A stretch of DNA of 64,000 bases, taken from contig JAIBCL010000017.1 of assembly GCA_019694165.1 (NCBI GenBank), forward strand, positions 89,920 through 153,919, written 5' to 3'. The stretch's first letter is position 1. Every line of letters begins with the position of its first letter. The translations under genes were made by a program, and so were the position numbers. Source of the DNA: Verrucomicrobiaceae bacterium. GTDB lineage: Bacteria; Verrucomicrobiota; Verrucomicrobiia; Verrucomicrobiales; Verrucomicrobiaceae. Shown in pieces: positions 17,217-25,487 of the stretch. Below the pieces are notes generated by a model. The model saw nothing but the letters and a program-made list of their open reading frames with translations, did not search any database and had not been told where the DNA came from.

Positions 17217-19412
17217 ATGCCCGCGCCGAAAAAGAAAAGGAAGAAGGACGACACGGCTCCACACGACTACGAGAAGGAACCGGGCTGGTGGAAGCGCGTG
17301 CTGGTGCGCGTGGTGATCGGCGTGCCTGTGCTTTGCATCCTCGCCGGAGCTGTGGTGATCGCCGTTTACAGCCAGCTCGCGAAAGGATACCCGCTCGACA
17401 AGCTGGGCGAGATGCCGCAACGCACCTTCGTGTATGACGCGAAGGGCCAGGTGCTCGGCCAGATGCACGGGGAGAATCGCATCGTCGTTCCGCTTGATCA
17501 GGTCTCGCCGTGGTTCGTCAAGGCGCTCCTCGTGCGTGAAGACGCGAGGTTTTATGAGCACGGCGGGATTGACTTCGTCGGCGTCGTGCGCGCGATGGTG
17601 CGGAACCTCAAGGACGGACGCATCGTCCAGGGCGCCAGCACGATCACCATGCAGCTCGCGCGCAACAGCTACCCTGACCTCGACGACCGCAGCTTCCACC
17701 GGAAGCTGCTCGAGATGATGCTCGCGCGACGCATCGAGAAGACGAGCACAAAAGAGCAAATCCTCGATCACTATGTGAACCGCATCTTCTTCGGCAACAG
17801 CCTCTACGGCATCCAGCGCGCGAGCCAGGTTTACTTCGGCAAGCACGCGTCGCAGCTCACGCTTGGCGAGAGCGCGCTGATCGCGGGCATCATCAGGGGA
17901 CCCACGAGGTTTTCTCCGTTCAAGAACTTCGAAAGCGCGCTGCACGAGCGCGACGTGGTGCTCTCGCGCATGGTGCAGATGAAGGTGATCACCGAAGAGG
18001 AGGCGCTCGCCGCGCGCTACGAGGACATCGCGCTCCATGCGCAGCCCGTTTTCACTCCGCAGGGCGGCTATGCGCTTGATCTGGTAAAGCGCGACCTCGA
18101 TTTGATCCTGGAATCGCAGGAGATCGAGGACGGCGGGCTTCAAGTGTACACCACGCTCGATCTCGACCTGCAAAAGACCGCCGAGGAGGCCCTCGAAAAG
18201 CGCATCCGCGGCATCGAGAAGCTGCGCGGCTTCGCGCATCCCACGAAGGCTGCCATCGACGCGAAGTGGGACGGCCGCAGCGAGATGAAATCGACCGACT
18301 ACCTGCAAGGCGCGGTCACCGTCATCAACAACGACACCGGCGGCATCGTCGCCATCGTTGGCGGACGCGACTACCGGCAGAGCAAATACAACCGCGCCGC
18401 GCAAGGCGAGCGGCAGATCGGCTCCACGGTGAAACCTTTTGTCTATGCGGCTGCCATCGGTCGCGGATTGCTGCCAGGCTCGCTCATCGAAGACGCGCCG
18501 CTGCGCCCCGGCGAAATCGAAGGCGCGGCGAGCGGTTGGAATCCCGGCAACTCAGACGGCAAGTTCATCGGCTGGCAACCCATGGTCACCGGCCTCGTGC
18601 AAAGCCGGAACACGATGACCATCCGCATCGGCAACTACGCCGGACTCGACCGCGTGCTGCAATTGCTCGGCGACGCCGGCATCGGCCAGGGTGCGAAGCG
18701 CACGCCACAGGTCTTCATCGGCAATCTCGGCGCGAACCTCAAGCAGCTCACCAGCGCATTTTCGATCTACCCGAATCAAGGCGTGCGCCGCCGCCCCTTC
18801 CTCATCGACCGCATCATCGACCGCTCAGGCCACATCATCTACACCACGCCCGTGCTCGAAACCGAGGCCGTTTCACCTGGCGTATCGCATCTCGTGCGTC
18901 GGATGCTCTCGGAGGTGATCGACAAAGGCACCGCCGCCACCCTGCGCTCCGAATTCAAATACAAGGAACCCGGTGGCGGCAAGACGGGCACCACCAATGA
19001 CTACAAGGATGCATGGTTCTGCGGATACTCCGACAAACTGACGTGCGGCGTGTGGCTCGGACTCGACCAGCCGAAGACGATCATCGAAGAAGGCTACGCA
19101 GGGAAACTCGCCGTACCCATCTGGGCCGATGTGATGAACGCCTCGCTCAAGCTCGGCTACAAACCGCAGTCCTCGCGCGCGAACGAGGTCCCGCTCACCA
19201 ACGTCTCGCTCTGCCGCGTCAGCAGCCGCCTCGCCAACGAAGCGTGCCGCCAGCAGGAGACCGCGTATCAGGACGACATCCCGTATGAACTCGTGCCCGA
19301 CGTCTTCTGCGAAGTGCATGGGAACGGCACCGCCGTCGCCCAAGGCACCTCATCGCCCCGGCCGCCGCAGAAGCGCACACTTCTGGATCGGATTCGCGGA
19401 TGGTTTCGGTGA
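17217..19412 (+). CDS. Class A penicillin-binding protein (PBP1A type)
   Basis: Bifunctional peptidoglycan synthase of 731 aa. A very basic cytoplasmic tail (APKKKRKKDD) precedes a membrane anchor at about residues 28-50. The GT51 transglycosylase domain follows, with catalytic Glu108 in VREDARFYEHGG, QGASTITMQLARN, and the long helix region to about 250. The transpeptidase domain has the Ser403-Thr-Val-Lys406 tetrad, Ser463-Arg-Asn465, and Lys589-Thr-Gly591 in GGGKTGTTN. The C-terminus is short and basic with no PASTA or other extra domain. It polymerises and cross-links cell-wall glycan at the inner membrane. The start ATG at 17217 has no SD. Confidence 0.95.
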   Translation: MPAPKKKRKKDDTAPHDYEKEPGWWKRVLVRVVIGVPVLCILAGAVVIAVYSQLAKGYPLDKLGEMPQRTFVYDAKGQVLGQMHGENRIVVPLDQVSPWFVKALLVREDARFYEHGGIDFVGVVRAMVRNLKDGRIVQGASTITMQLARNSYPDLDDRSFHRKLLEMMLARRIEKTSTKEQILDHYVNRIFFGNSLYGIQRASQVYFGKHASQLTLGESALIAGIIRGPTRFSPFKNFESALHERDVVLSRMVQMKVITEEEALAARYEDIALHAQPVFTPQGGYALDLVKRDLDLILESQEIEDGGLQVYTTLDLDLQKTAEEALEKRIRGIEKLRGFAHPTKAAIDAKWDGRSEMKSTDYLQGAVTVINNDTGGIVAIVGGRDYRQSKYNRAAQGERQIGSTVKPFVYAAAIGRGLLPGSLIEDAPLRPGEIEGAASGWNPGNSDGKFIGWQPMVTGLVQSRNTMTIRIGNYAGLDRVLQLLGDAGIGQGAKRTPQVFIGNLGANLKQLTSAFSIYPNQGVRRRPFLIDRIIDRSGHIIYTTPVLETEAVSPGVSHLVRRMLSEVIDKGTAATLRSEFKYKEPGGGKTGTTNDYKDAWFCGYSDKLTCGVWLGLDQPKTIIEEGYAGKLAVPIWADVMNASLKLGYKPQSSRANEVPLTNVSLCRVSSRLANEACRQQETAYQDDIPYELVPDVFCEVHGNGTAVAQGTSSPRPPQKRTLLDRIRGWFR

Positions 19413-19467
19413 AGAACCTTCACAATTATTCTGGACACTTGCACCTTTGCAGCCCCAAGCTTGCTCT

Positions 19468-19797
19468 ATGACGGGTTGCTCGAATTGGGTGTTTTCCTCT
19501 CTGGCTCTCATCGGTGCCGATGAACTCGGCATTCCGCGGAGCCTGATCCTGCTGCTCGTGCCCGTTTATCTAGCGACGCTGTTTTGGGTATTCGTTGATG
19601 CCGAAGTGCGGGGAAAGTCAGGTTTCATGGCGATTCTTTTTGCTTCAACCGCATGGCCCCTATCGTTGCTGTTCTGGCTTTGGCTTCGGCCTGAATCGAA
19701 GGCATCTTTCCGAACAGAACCGTCACTTGCCGACTCACCTGATCCGTCCAGTCCATGCCCGACAAACTCTTCGCCGTCGCCCAGCTCGATGAATTGA
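19468..19797 (+). CDS. Small membrane protein, unknown function
   Basis: Product of 109 aa from the ATG at 19468. The open frame extends further upstream into the PBP gene, but hydrophobic and plausible sequence begins only here: MTGCSNWVFSSLALIGADELGI, then two membrane helices, RSLILLLVPVYLATLFWVFV and GFMAILFASTAWPLSLLFWLWL, joined by DAEVRGKS. The last 30 residues are Ser/Pro-rich and overlap the cupin gene by 43 nt, so the real end may be an artefact of lost stops. I do not recognise the family. Confidence 0.5.
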   Translation: MTGCSNWVFSSLALIGADELGIPRSLILLLVPVYLATLFWVFVDAEVRGKSGFMAILFASTAWPLSLLFWLWLRPESKASFRTEPSLADSPDPSSPCPTNSSPSPSSMN

Positions 19798-20102
19798 CGC
19801 CCGTGCCCTGTCCGTGCGGCGAGGCGCGTCGTGCGTTCCAGCAGCCGTGGAATACGCTCGCCTCCGTGCATCTCACCGACATCTCTGCGGACAGCCGCGT
19901 GCATTACCACAAAAAGATGACGGAGATCTACATCGTGCTCGAAGGCGAAGGCTGGCTCGAAGCCGACGGCGAGCGCATCCCGCTCAAGCCGCTGACCGCA
20001 GTGATGATCCGCCCCGGTTGCAAGCACCGTGCCGTTGGCAACCTGCGCATCATCAACGTGCCCATGCCGCCGTTCGATCCGGCGGATGAGTTTGAAGACT
20101 AA
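19755..20102 (+). CDS. Cupin domain protein
   Basis: Single-domain cupin of 115 aa, probably a small beta-barrel metal-binding protein in the cytoplasm. The first cupin motif is HYHKKMTEIYIVLEGEGWLEADGE, giving two His and a Glu as metal ligands, and the second is MIRPGCKHRAVGNLRIINVP with the third His. The chemistry of such stand-alone cupins cannot be predicted; sugar isomerases and dioxygenases use this fold. It begins a run of closely spaced plus-strand genes (18 nt to the next), so it may be in an operon with the DUF2007 and redoxin genes. Confidence 0.85.
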   Translation: MPDKLFAVAQLDELTPVPCPCGEARRAFQQPWNTLASVHLTDISADSRVHYHKKMTEIYIVLEGEGWLEADGERIPLKPLTAVMIRPGCKHRAVGNLRIINVPMPPFDPADEFED

Positions 20103-20120
20103 CCTCCACAGCCAAACGAC

Positions 20121-20429
20121 ATGCGAGTCATCTACTCCGATCCCGAATCGAGCAAGGTCGGCCTCTACAAGTCGATCCTCGAAGAAGCAGGCATCCTTTG
20201 CTTCATCCAGAATGACAACACCTCGCGTGGAGAAGTGGTTGTCCCCGCATTCTATCCGACGCTGTGCATCACGGATGACGGGCGCTACGAAGAAGCCCTG
20301 GCGCTGCTGAAGGACATCCATCTCGCGGAGCCTGTGGCCGGTGCAGACTGGATGTGTCCGAAGTGCAACGAATCCGTCCCGTCTTCGTTTGAGTCGTGCT
20401 GGAATTGCGAAACTCTGAAACCCGCTTGA
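20121..20429 (+). CDS. DUF2007 protein with C-terminal zinc ribbon
   Basis: Protein of 102 aa. Residues 1-65 match the DUF2007 (putative signal-transducing) pattern: MRVIYSDPESSKVGLYKSILEEAGI, then NDNTSRGEVVVPAFYPTLCITDD. Residues 77-96 are a short zinc ribbon, CPKCNESVPSSFESCWNC. DUF2007 is a small alpha/beta domain with a PII-like fold of unknown function, and the ribbon suggests binding to another macromolecule. Only 8 nt separate its stop from the redoxin start, so translation may be coupled. Confidence 0.82.
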   Translation: MRVIYSDPESSKVGLYKSILEEAGILCFIQNDNTSRGEVVVPAFYPTLCITDDGRYEEALALLKDIHLAEPVAGADWMCPKCNESVPSSFESCWNCETLKPA

Positions 20430-20437
20430 TCGATCAC

Positions 20438-21616
20438 ATGAAAAAACTGTTCCCGCTCTTTCTCTCCGCCTCTCTCACCCTCGCCGCCGAGAGTGTGAAG
20501 CCCCTGCCGATCGGCACCGCCGCACCTGGCTTCAATCTGCCGGGCATCGACGGCATGCAACACACGCTGGCCGACTACTCGAAGGCCGATGTGCTCGTGG
20601 TCGCCTTCCTCAGCAATCATTGTCCCGACTCGCAGGCGTCTGAGGGGCGGGTGAAAAAGCTGGTCGAGGATATGAAGGGCAAAAGCTTCGCGCTCGTAGC
20701 CATCAATCCAAACAACCCGCTCGGCCTTCGCCCCGACGAACTCGGCTACTCGAAGTACAACGACAGCTTCGACGAGATGAAGCTCCACGCGAAGGAGCAG
20801 GGTTTCAATTTCCCGTATCTCTACGACGGCGAGACGCAGTCCACCGCCCACGCCTATGGCTGCCTCGCCACGCCTCATGTCTTCATTTTCGACAAAGAGC
20901 GGAAGCTTCGCTACCAAGGACGGTTCGACGAGTCACGTTTCGCCGATGACAGCAGCGTGAGGTCGCCCGACGCACGGAACGCCGTCGAGGCACTGCTCGC
21001 GGGCAAGGAAGTCGCCGTCACTGAAACGAAGGTCCATGGCTGCTCCACCAAATGGATCAGCAAACAGGACGCTGTGGCGAAGGACGATGAGAGGTGGGAG
21101 AAAGGTGCCGTCGAGGTCGAACTGATCGATGCCAAAGGTGTGGCCGCATTGCGGAAAAACGACACGGACAAGGTCCGCATGTTCAACGTGTGGGCCACGT
21201 GGTGCGGGCCGTGCGTGAAGGAATTCCCCGAGCTGGTGAAGACATCGCGCAAGTTCGGCCTGCGGAACTTTGAGTTCATCAGCATCAGCCTGGATGACCC
21301 GAAGACCATCGCCGAGGTGAAGGCATTTCTTGAGAAGAAGCACGCCATCGTGCCGGACAAGCTCAAGCCATCGCTCGCGAAGGAGGGGCGCAAGGGAAAC
21401 GCCTACGTCTTCTCCGAGGCGAACAACGAGCCGCTCATCGCCGCGCTCGATCCCGGGTGGGAAGGTGCCATCCCGTTCACCCTCGTCGTCGCGCCAGGCG
21501 GCAAGGTCGTCTTCCATCACGCCGGTCAGGTCGATGGCGACGAGCTGCGCGCGAAGATTCTCGATCACATGGGCCGCTTCTACACGCCGGAGACGGCACC
21601 GAAGGAGAAGAAGTGA
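20438..21616 (+). CDS. Exported double-redoxin protein (peroxiredoxin-like + TlpA-like)
   Basis: Periplasmic protein of 392 aa with a signal peptide (MKKLFPLFLSASLTLAAES). The first thioredoxin fold is AhpC/TSA-like: GTAAPGFNLPGIDG, VLVVAFLSNHCPDSQASEGRV with one Cys and no CxxC partner, and GCLATPHVFIFDKERKLRYQGRFDE. The second fold, from about residue 225, has a classic dithiol, NVWATWCGPCVKEFPELVK, and ends IPFTLVVAPGGKVVFHHAGQVDG. The pair probably works in thiol-disulfide exchange or detoxification outside the cytoplasm. The start at 20438 is the only one that places the signal peptide first. Confidence 0.88.
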   Translation: MKKLFPLFLSASLTLAAESVKPLPIGTAAPGFNLPGIDGMQHTLADYSKADVLVVAFLSNHCPDSQASEGRVKKLVEDMKGKSFALVAINPNNPLGLRPDELGYSKYNDSFDEMKLHAKEQGFNFPYLYDGETQSTAHAYGCLATPHVFIFDKERKLRYQGRFDESRFADDSSVRSPDARNAVEALLAGKEVAVTETKVHGCSTKWISKQDAVAKDDERWEKGAVEVELIDAKGVAALRKNDTDKVRMFNVWATWCGPCVKEFPELVKTSRKFGLRNFEFISISLDDPKTIAEVKAFLEKKHAIVPDKLKPSLAKEGRKGNAYVFSEANNEPLIAALDPGWEGAIPFTLVVAPGGKVVFHHAGQVDGDELRAKILDHMGRFYTPETAPKEKK

Positions 21617-21656
21617 GATACCGAGACGGGAAACGAATTCACACCGATCCACTCCC

Positions 21657-22331
21657 ATGCATCCCGGCACTGTCCATTCCTGTCCGCTCGCGTCCATCCG
21701 CAGCCTCTGCAGCGCCGCAGTCTTTGGTTGGCTGCTCGTCGGCTTCGCCGCAGCGCAAAACGAAAATGCCACCCCTCGCGAGCTGTTCCAGAGCGCCGTC
21801 GATCTCTACTTCGCGGCGAAGCCGAAGGAATCCGTGGCCGCCTTCGACCGCCTCATCAAACTCCAGCCCGACGCGAAGCCCGGCCTCTGGCAGCGCGGCC
21901 TCGCGCTCTATCACGCCGGCATGTTCAAGGAAGGTCGCGATCAATTCGAGGTGCATCAGACCGTGAACCCAAATGACGTGGAGAATGCCGCTTGGCATTT
22001 TATCTGCGTCGCGAGAGCCAGCGGCATCGAGGAAGCGAGGAAGCATCTCATTCCCATCAAAGGTGACACACGCGTGCCGATGAAGGAAGTGCACGACCTC
22101 TTCGCCGGCAAAGGTACTGCCGATGATGTGATGAAAGCCGCCGGCTCAGGCGATGAATCCGCCCGCCGCAACCAGCTCTGCTACGCGCACCTGTATCTCG
22201 GTCTTTACTACGAAGCTCTGGGCGACACCGCGAAGGCAAAGGACCACATGGTCAAAGCCGCCGGCGACTACAAAATGGACCACTACATGGGCAAGTGCGC
22301 CCAGGTGCATGTGAAGCTGCGCGGGTGGTGA
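21657..22331 (+). CDS. Exported TPR-like protein
   Basis: Protein of 224 aa from the ATG at 21657. A signal peptide spans roughly residues 12-33 (IRSLCSAAVFGWLLVGFAAAQ). The mature part is helical with tetratricopeptide-like repeats: TPRELFQSAVDLYFAAKPKE, SVAAFDRLIKLQPDAKPGLW, YHAGMFKEGRDQF, and a last repeat CYAHLYLGLYYEALGDTAKAKDHM. Such proteins are scaffolds for protein contacts in the periplasm. The open frame continues upstream to 21330 within the redoxin gene, but that part is a shadow. It sits 40 nt after the redoxin stop and may share its transcript. Confidence 0.82.
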   Translation: MHPGTVHSCPLASIRSLCSAAVFGWLLVGFAAAQNENATPRELFQSAVDLYFAAKPKESVAAFDRLIKLQPDAKPGLWQRGLALYHAGMFKEGRDQFEVHQTVNPNDVENAAWHFICVARASGIEEARKHLIPIKGDTRVPMKEVHDLFAGKGTADDVMKAAGSGDESARRNQLCYAHLYLGLYYEALGDTAKAKDHMVKAAGDYKMDHYMGKCAQVHVKLRGW

Positions 22332-22415
22332 AACAGGCTTTCCCGCATTGGAAGGGTTTGATGTCCTTTGCCAGTGCACCGTCGCTTCAGGCAAAATGCA
22401 CCTCTCATGCCGGCA

Positions 22416-23282
22416 TCACGCTCCGATTGGATGCCAGGTCGTCTTGAACTCGATGAACTCGCGTATCTCGTAAAGCCCCTGCGCCGCTCCATCGCGCCAG
22501 TCGCGCGGCTCCTCTGACTTCAAAAGCCGGACGCGCTTTACGCTGTCCGCCGCCCCAAGCTTGACGGCCCTTCTCTCGTCAGCACCCGCCACGCCGTTGA
22601 TCGCGCGCAGATGCGCGTGCGAGGCAAAGGAGGACACCAGTTCGCTGCGCCTGCCGGTGAGCAGATTCACCACGCCACCTGGCAGGTCGCTCGTGGCGAG
22701 CATCTCCCCCAGCAGAATCGCCGGATAGGGCTGTAATTCCGACGCCAGGGCGACGACCGTGTTTCCGCTCACGATTACGGATGCCACCAATGAAACCAAC
22801 GCGAGCAGCGGAGCCTCGTCCGGTGCCAGCACGCCAATGATGCCCATCGGCTCCGTCACTGTGAAATTGAAGTGCGGACTGGCCACCGGATTTACGTTGC
22901 CGAGCATCTGCTCGTACTTGTCCGCCCAGCCCGCGTAGTGAATGAGGCGGTCCGCAGTTGCCGCCACCTCTTGCGCCGCAGCCGCACTGTTCCCGCCGCC
23001 GAGCAGGATGGCGTCCGCCATTTCCGCCGCACGCGCCTCGAGCATCTCGCCGAGACGATAGAGGATCTGCCCGCGATTGTATCCCGATCTCTTCGCCCAC
23101 CCAGGCCCCGCCTTTGCCGCCGCCTCCACCGCGTTTCGCAAGTCCTTGCGCGTGCATTGGGGAATGTTCGCAAAGAACGCACCGGACGCATCGTGCAGCG
23201 CCTGCACGCGCCCGGATTCCGAGCGGATGAATGCGCCGCCGACGTAGCACTTTGGGGTCTTGGTGATGGGAATGCGGTTCAT
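22416..23282 (-). CDS. Half-length aldehyde dehydrogenase without catalytic residues
   Basis: Protein of 288 aa that covers only the N-terminal, NAD-binding part of the aldehyde dehydrogenase fold (normal enzymes are about 480-500 aa). Family pattern is clear: CYVGGAFIRSESGRV, AAAKAGPGWAKRSGYNRGQILYRLGEMLE, FNFTVTEPMGIIGVLAPDEAPLL, SGNTVVALASE, LPGGVVNLLTGRR. The Lys of the usual KPSE is Ala, and neither the general-base Glu nor the nucleophile Cys region is present. It resembles the second, inactive half of ALDH16-type proteins, which accompanies an active copy; no active partner is in this window. Likely a structural or regulatory pseudoenzyme, or a decaying gene with an intact frame. Confidence 0.85.
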   Translation of the reverse strand: MNRIPITKTPKCYVGGAFIRSESGRVQALHDASGAFFANIPQCTRKDLRNAVEAAAKAGPGWAKRSGYNRGQILYRLGEMLEARAAEMADAILLGGGNSAAAAQEVAATADRLIHYAGWADKYEQMLGNVNPVASPHFNFTVTEPMGIIGVLAPDEAPLLALVSLVASVIVSGNTVVALASELQPYPAILLGEMLATSDLPGGVVNLLTGRRSELVSSFASHAHLRAINGVAGADERRAVKLGAADSVKRVRLLKSEEPRDWRDGAAQGLYEIREFIEFKTTWHPIGA

Positions 23283-23445
23283 ACGAGCGTGGAACGGTTC
23301 TTAACCACAGGGATAGTGCGTCTGGCGCAAGCGTGATTTTCGCGAATTTCCAGGAGCGTGCGGCTGCCGGCCCACGCCTCGGACCTCATTCAAAGCCGTC
23401 CGTCACCCGCCCGAGGACGAGGGACGGCACAAAGGGGGCGAGGCG

Positions 23446-24216
23446 CTACAGGTCCTTCTTCCGGAACACACGCAGCGCCAGCGCAAGAGGCACGGCGATC
23501 CAGAGCAACAGCACGCCGACGGAGTAGCCGATGCCAAGCGCGGAGCCGAGAAACTCCTGCATGATGGCACCCGTCTGGCCCATGAGGGCGGAGGCATCCA
23601 TGCGCAACAGCACGATGATGCGCGCGAGGTCGATGGGATTCAGCGCGACCATGCCGATGGTGGCCTTTTCAAGCGGATAATCCTGAAAGCGGAAGAGAAC
23701 GTAGAGCACCAGGCAGTCGAAGATGATCGCAAAAAAGAACCAAAGCAGGAGGGCCACGCCCATGCCCCGCGCCTTGTCGCGCGTGCAGACGGCGCCGAGA
23801 AAAGCGATGGCTACGAAGACAAAGGTCAGCAACAACCCCACGCCGACGATGTGCAGCCCCGTGGCGCTGCGATCGTAAAGCACAATAGGCAGCCCCACGC
23901 CGACGAGGAAGCCCATGCCGAGCGCCGCGGCCACACCGACGTACTCGCCGAGCAGGATCGTGGTGCGCCTCAGCGGCTGGGAGGAGAGCAGTTCGATGAA
24001 CTCGTACGAATTGTAGAAATGGATGGTGGCGAAGACCAGGCTCATGAGCGGCACCAGCATGAGCACCACGCTGAGAATGCTGACCAACCCCTTGTTCACG
24101 TCACCTCCAATGTTGAACAACCCCGTCGCAGCCACGAAGAGAAAAAGCGTGTATCCGATGGCGATGCGGCTGCGCAAGATGTCATGAAGGACGTATTTGA
24201 CGATGCGGGGGATCAC
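23446..24216 (-). CDS. ABC-2 type permease, NosY-like
   Basis: Integral membrane protein of 256 aa with six hydrophobic segments, at about residues 18-38, 50-72, 90-112, 118-142, 150-178 and 222-245. Motifs typical of the NosY group are seen: YVLHDILRSRIAIGYTLFL, FYNSYEFIELLSSQPLRRTTILLGEY and the LNPIDLARI stretch before the last helix. It partners the ATPase encoded just upstream on the same strand (24305-25033). In nitrous-oxide reducers NosFY moves sulfur or copper-related cargo, but no nosD, nosZ or nosL is here, so the substrate is open. Confidence 0.87.
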   Translation of the reverse strand: MIPRIVKYVLHDILRSRIAIGYTLFLFVAATGLFNIGGDVNKGLVSILSVVLMLVPLMSLVFATIHFYNSYEFIELLSSQPLRRTTILLGEYVGVAAALGMGFLVGVGLPIVLYDRSATGLHIVGVGLLLTFVFVAIAFLGAVCTRDKARGMGVALLLWFFFAIIFDCLVLYVLFRFQDYPLEKATIGMVALNPIDLARIIVLLRMDASALMGQTGAIMQEFLGSALGIGYSVGVLLLWIAVPLALALRVFRKKDL

Positions 24217-24260
24217 GGAATGCGGATGGAGATGGTGGAGGGACGGTTGTGCGCGTTTCT

Positions 24261-24281
24261 CAGTGCTCAGTGCTCAGTCTG
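24261..24281. repeat. Heptad tandem repeat CAGTGCT
   Basis: Three head-to-tail 7-nt units, CAGTGCT, CAGTGCT, CAGTCTG, in the 88-nt spacer between the two ABC transporter genes. Same period as the repeats in the type II secretion operon, but a different unit. Confidence 0.7.
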
Positions 24282-24304
24282 CAACTTGATCCGCCATCGT
24301 TCGG

Positions 24305-25033
24305 TCACGGACTGATCGCACCGGGATCACGCATCAGCCGCGCGACGAGTTTCCCGAGCTTGTCCTCGCCGCTCTCGGCACGGAGTTCGTCGATGGGGCG
24401 GGAGAAGCGCAGCCTGCCTTCCATGATGAAGATCACGTCGGTGGTGATCTCGTCGAGGTCACTGAGGATGTGGGAGGTAAGGAGAATGAGCTTCCCCTTC
24501 CGCTGCTCGGCTTTGACTTTCTCCTTAAGTATCTCGACGGAGACGGGATCCAGACCCGCCGTCGGCTCGTCGAGCACGAGCACATCGGGATCGAAGAGGA
24601 ATGCCACGCACGCGCTCACGCGCTGGCGCGTGCCGCCGGAGAGAGTGCGCATGGGCTTGTGGGCGATCTTGCCGATCTCGAACGCGTCCTTCAGCTCCTC
24701 GTCACGCCGCGCGCTGGTGCCGCGGCGGATTTCCTGGAGCATGTCGAAGAGCTGGCCCACGCGCATGTTGTCCGGGTAACGTCCGATCTGCGGCATGTAG
24801 CCGATGCGCGCGCGGAGGGCGGGATCACCAAGCAGGCTGCGACCGTCCAGGGTGAGCGTGCCGCTGTCTGGGATCACGGTGCCGAGCAGGCACTTGATGA
24901 GTGTCGTCTTGCCAGACCCGTTCGGCCCGATGAGCGAAAAGGACCTGCCGGCCGCCATCGACACACTGAATCCATCCAGCGCGCGGAGACGTCCGAAGGT
25001 CTTGGTGATGGCTGTGGCTTCGATCAAACTCAT
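24305..25033 (-). CDS. ABC transporter ATP-binding protein, NosF-like
   Basis: ATPase subunit of 242 aa. It has the full set of ABC motifs: Walker A GPNGSGKT, Q-loop IGYMPQIGRYPDNM, signature LSGGTRQRV, Walker B VLVLDEPTAGLDP and the H-loop LLTSHILSDLD. The start at 25033 (MSLIEATAITKTFG) is family-typical; the frame stays open to 25294 without coding character. With the NosY-like permease 88 nt downstream it should form a complete exporter or membrane-protein remodeller at the inner membrane. A heptad repeat lies between the two genes. Confidence 0.93.
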   Translation of the reverse strand: MSLIEATAITKTFGRLRALDGFSVSMAAGRSFSLIGPNGSGKTTLIKCLLGTVIPDSGTLTLDGRSLLGDPALRARIGYMPQIGRYPDNMRVGQLFDMLQEIRRGTSARRDEELKDAFEIGKIAHKPMRTLSGGTRQRVSACVAFLFDPDVLVLDEPTAGLDPVSVEILKEKVKAEQRKGKLILLTSHILSDLDEITTDVIFIMEGRLRFSRPIDELRAESGEDKLGKLVARLMRDPGAISP

Positions 25034-25487
25034 GAAGCGGCATGGTTGGTCGAGTATCCGCCGTTCGCAATCACGAAGAAGACTCGCGTTCGCAATTCGG
25101 CCCCTCCATGCAGTGCGCTGGCGGTGCTCCGAACAGCCCGCCGCCCGAAGCACCAGCCGTCCCTCAACCACCGGATCAGCCGCATGATCGCGCGCCAGAC
25201 CGCACCCATTCTCCCTGAATCGCCATCGCCGGTTCAGGGATGAAGCGGATATCCCCGCCGTGGCCGGATGCCGGACGAAGTGCACCAGATGCACGATTTC
25301 ACCGGGGAACCGAAAGCGCGGATGTACCGCCGGCTGGCGGCAAAGTACCGCGGACCAGCAGCGGGAAGTGCTTCACCGTAGTGCCCACCTGCAATTGCAA
25401 CGGAAACAAAGCACCATGCCTACAAAGGCTGGCCTGGAGTCTCTGACGAAGGCAAAGAGGAAAAAGCAGACGGACCACCATCTCCCA
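25034..25487. other. Intergenic region with a hairpin and a doubtful mini-ORF
   Basis: 454 bases between two minus-strand genes. A 7-bp perfect hairpin, CCCTGAA (25213-25219) and TTCAGGG (25233-25239) with a 13-nt loop, lacks a T-run. On the plus strand a 37-codon frame at 25268-25381 (MPDEVHQMHDFTGEPKARMY, then RRLAAKYRGP) has coding-like composition but no recognisable family or SD. I treat it as unproven. Nothing else was seen. Confidence 0.35.

Noticed and set aside
16938..18404. Long minus-strand extension upstream of nadC
   Set aside because: It runs antisense to the PBP gene, and NadC similarity starts at residue 1 of the short form at 16919.
24305..25294. Longer start for the NosF-like ATPase
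   Set aside because: The extra 87 residues have no similarity to ABC proteins, and MSLIEATAITKTFG is a normal N-terminus.
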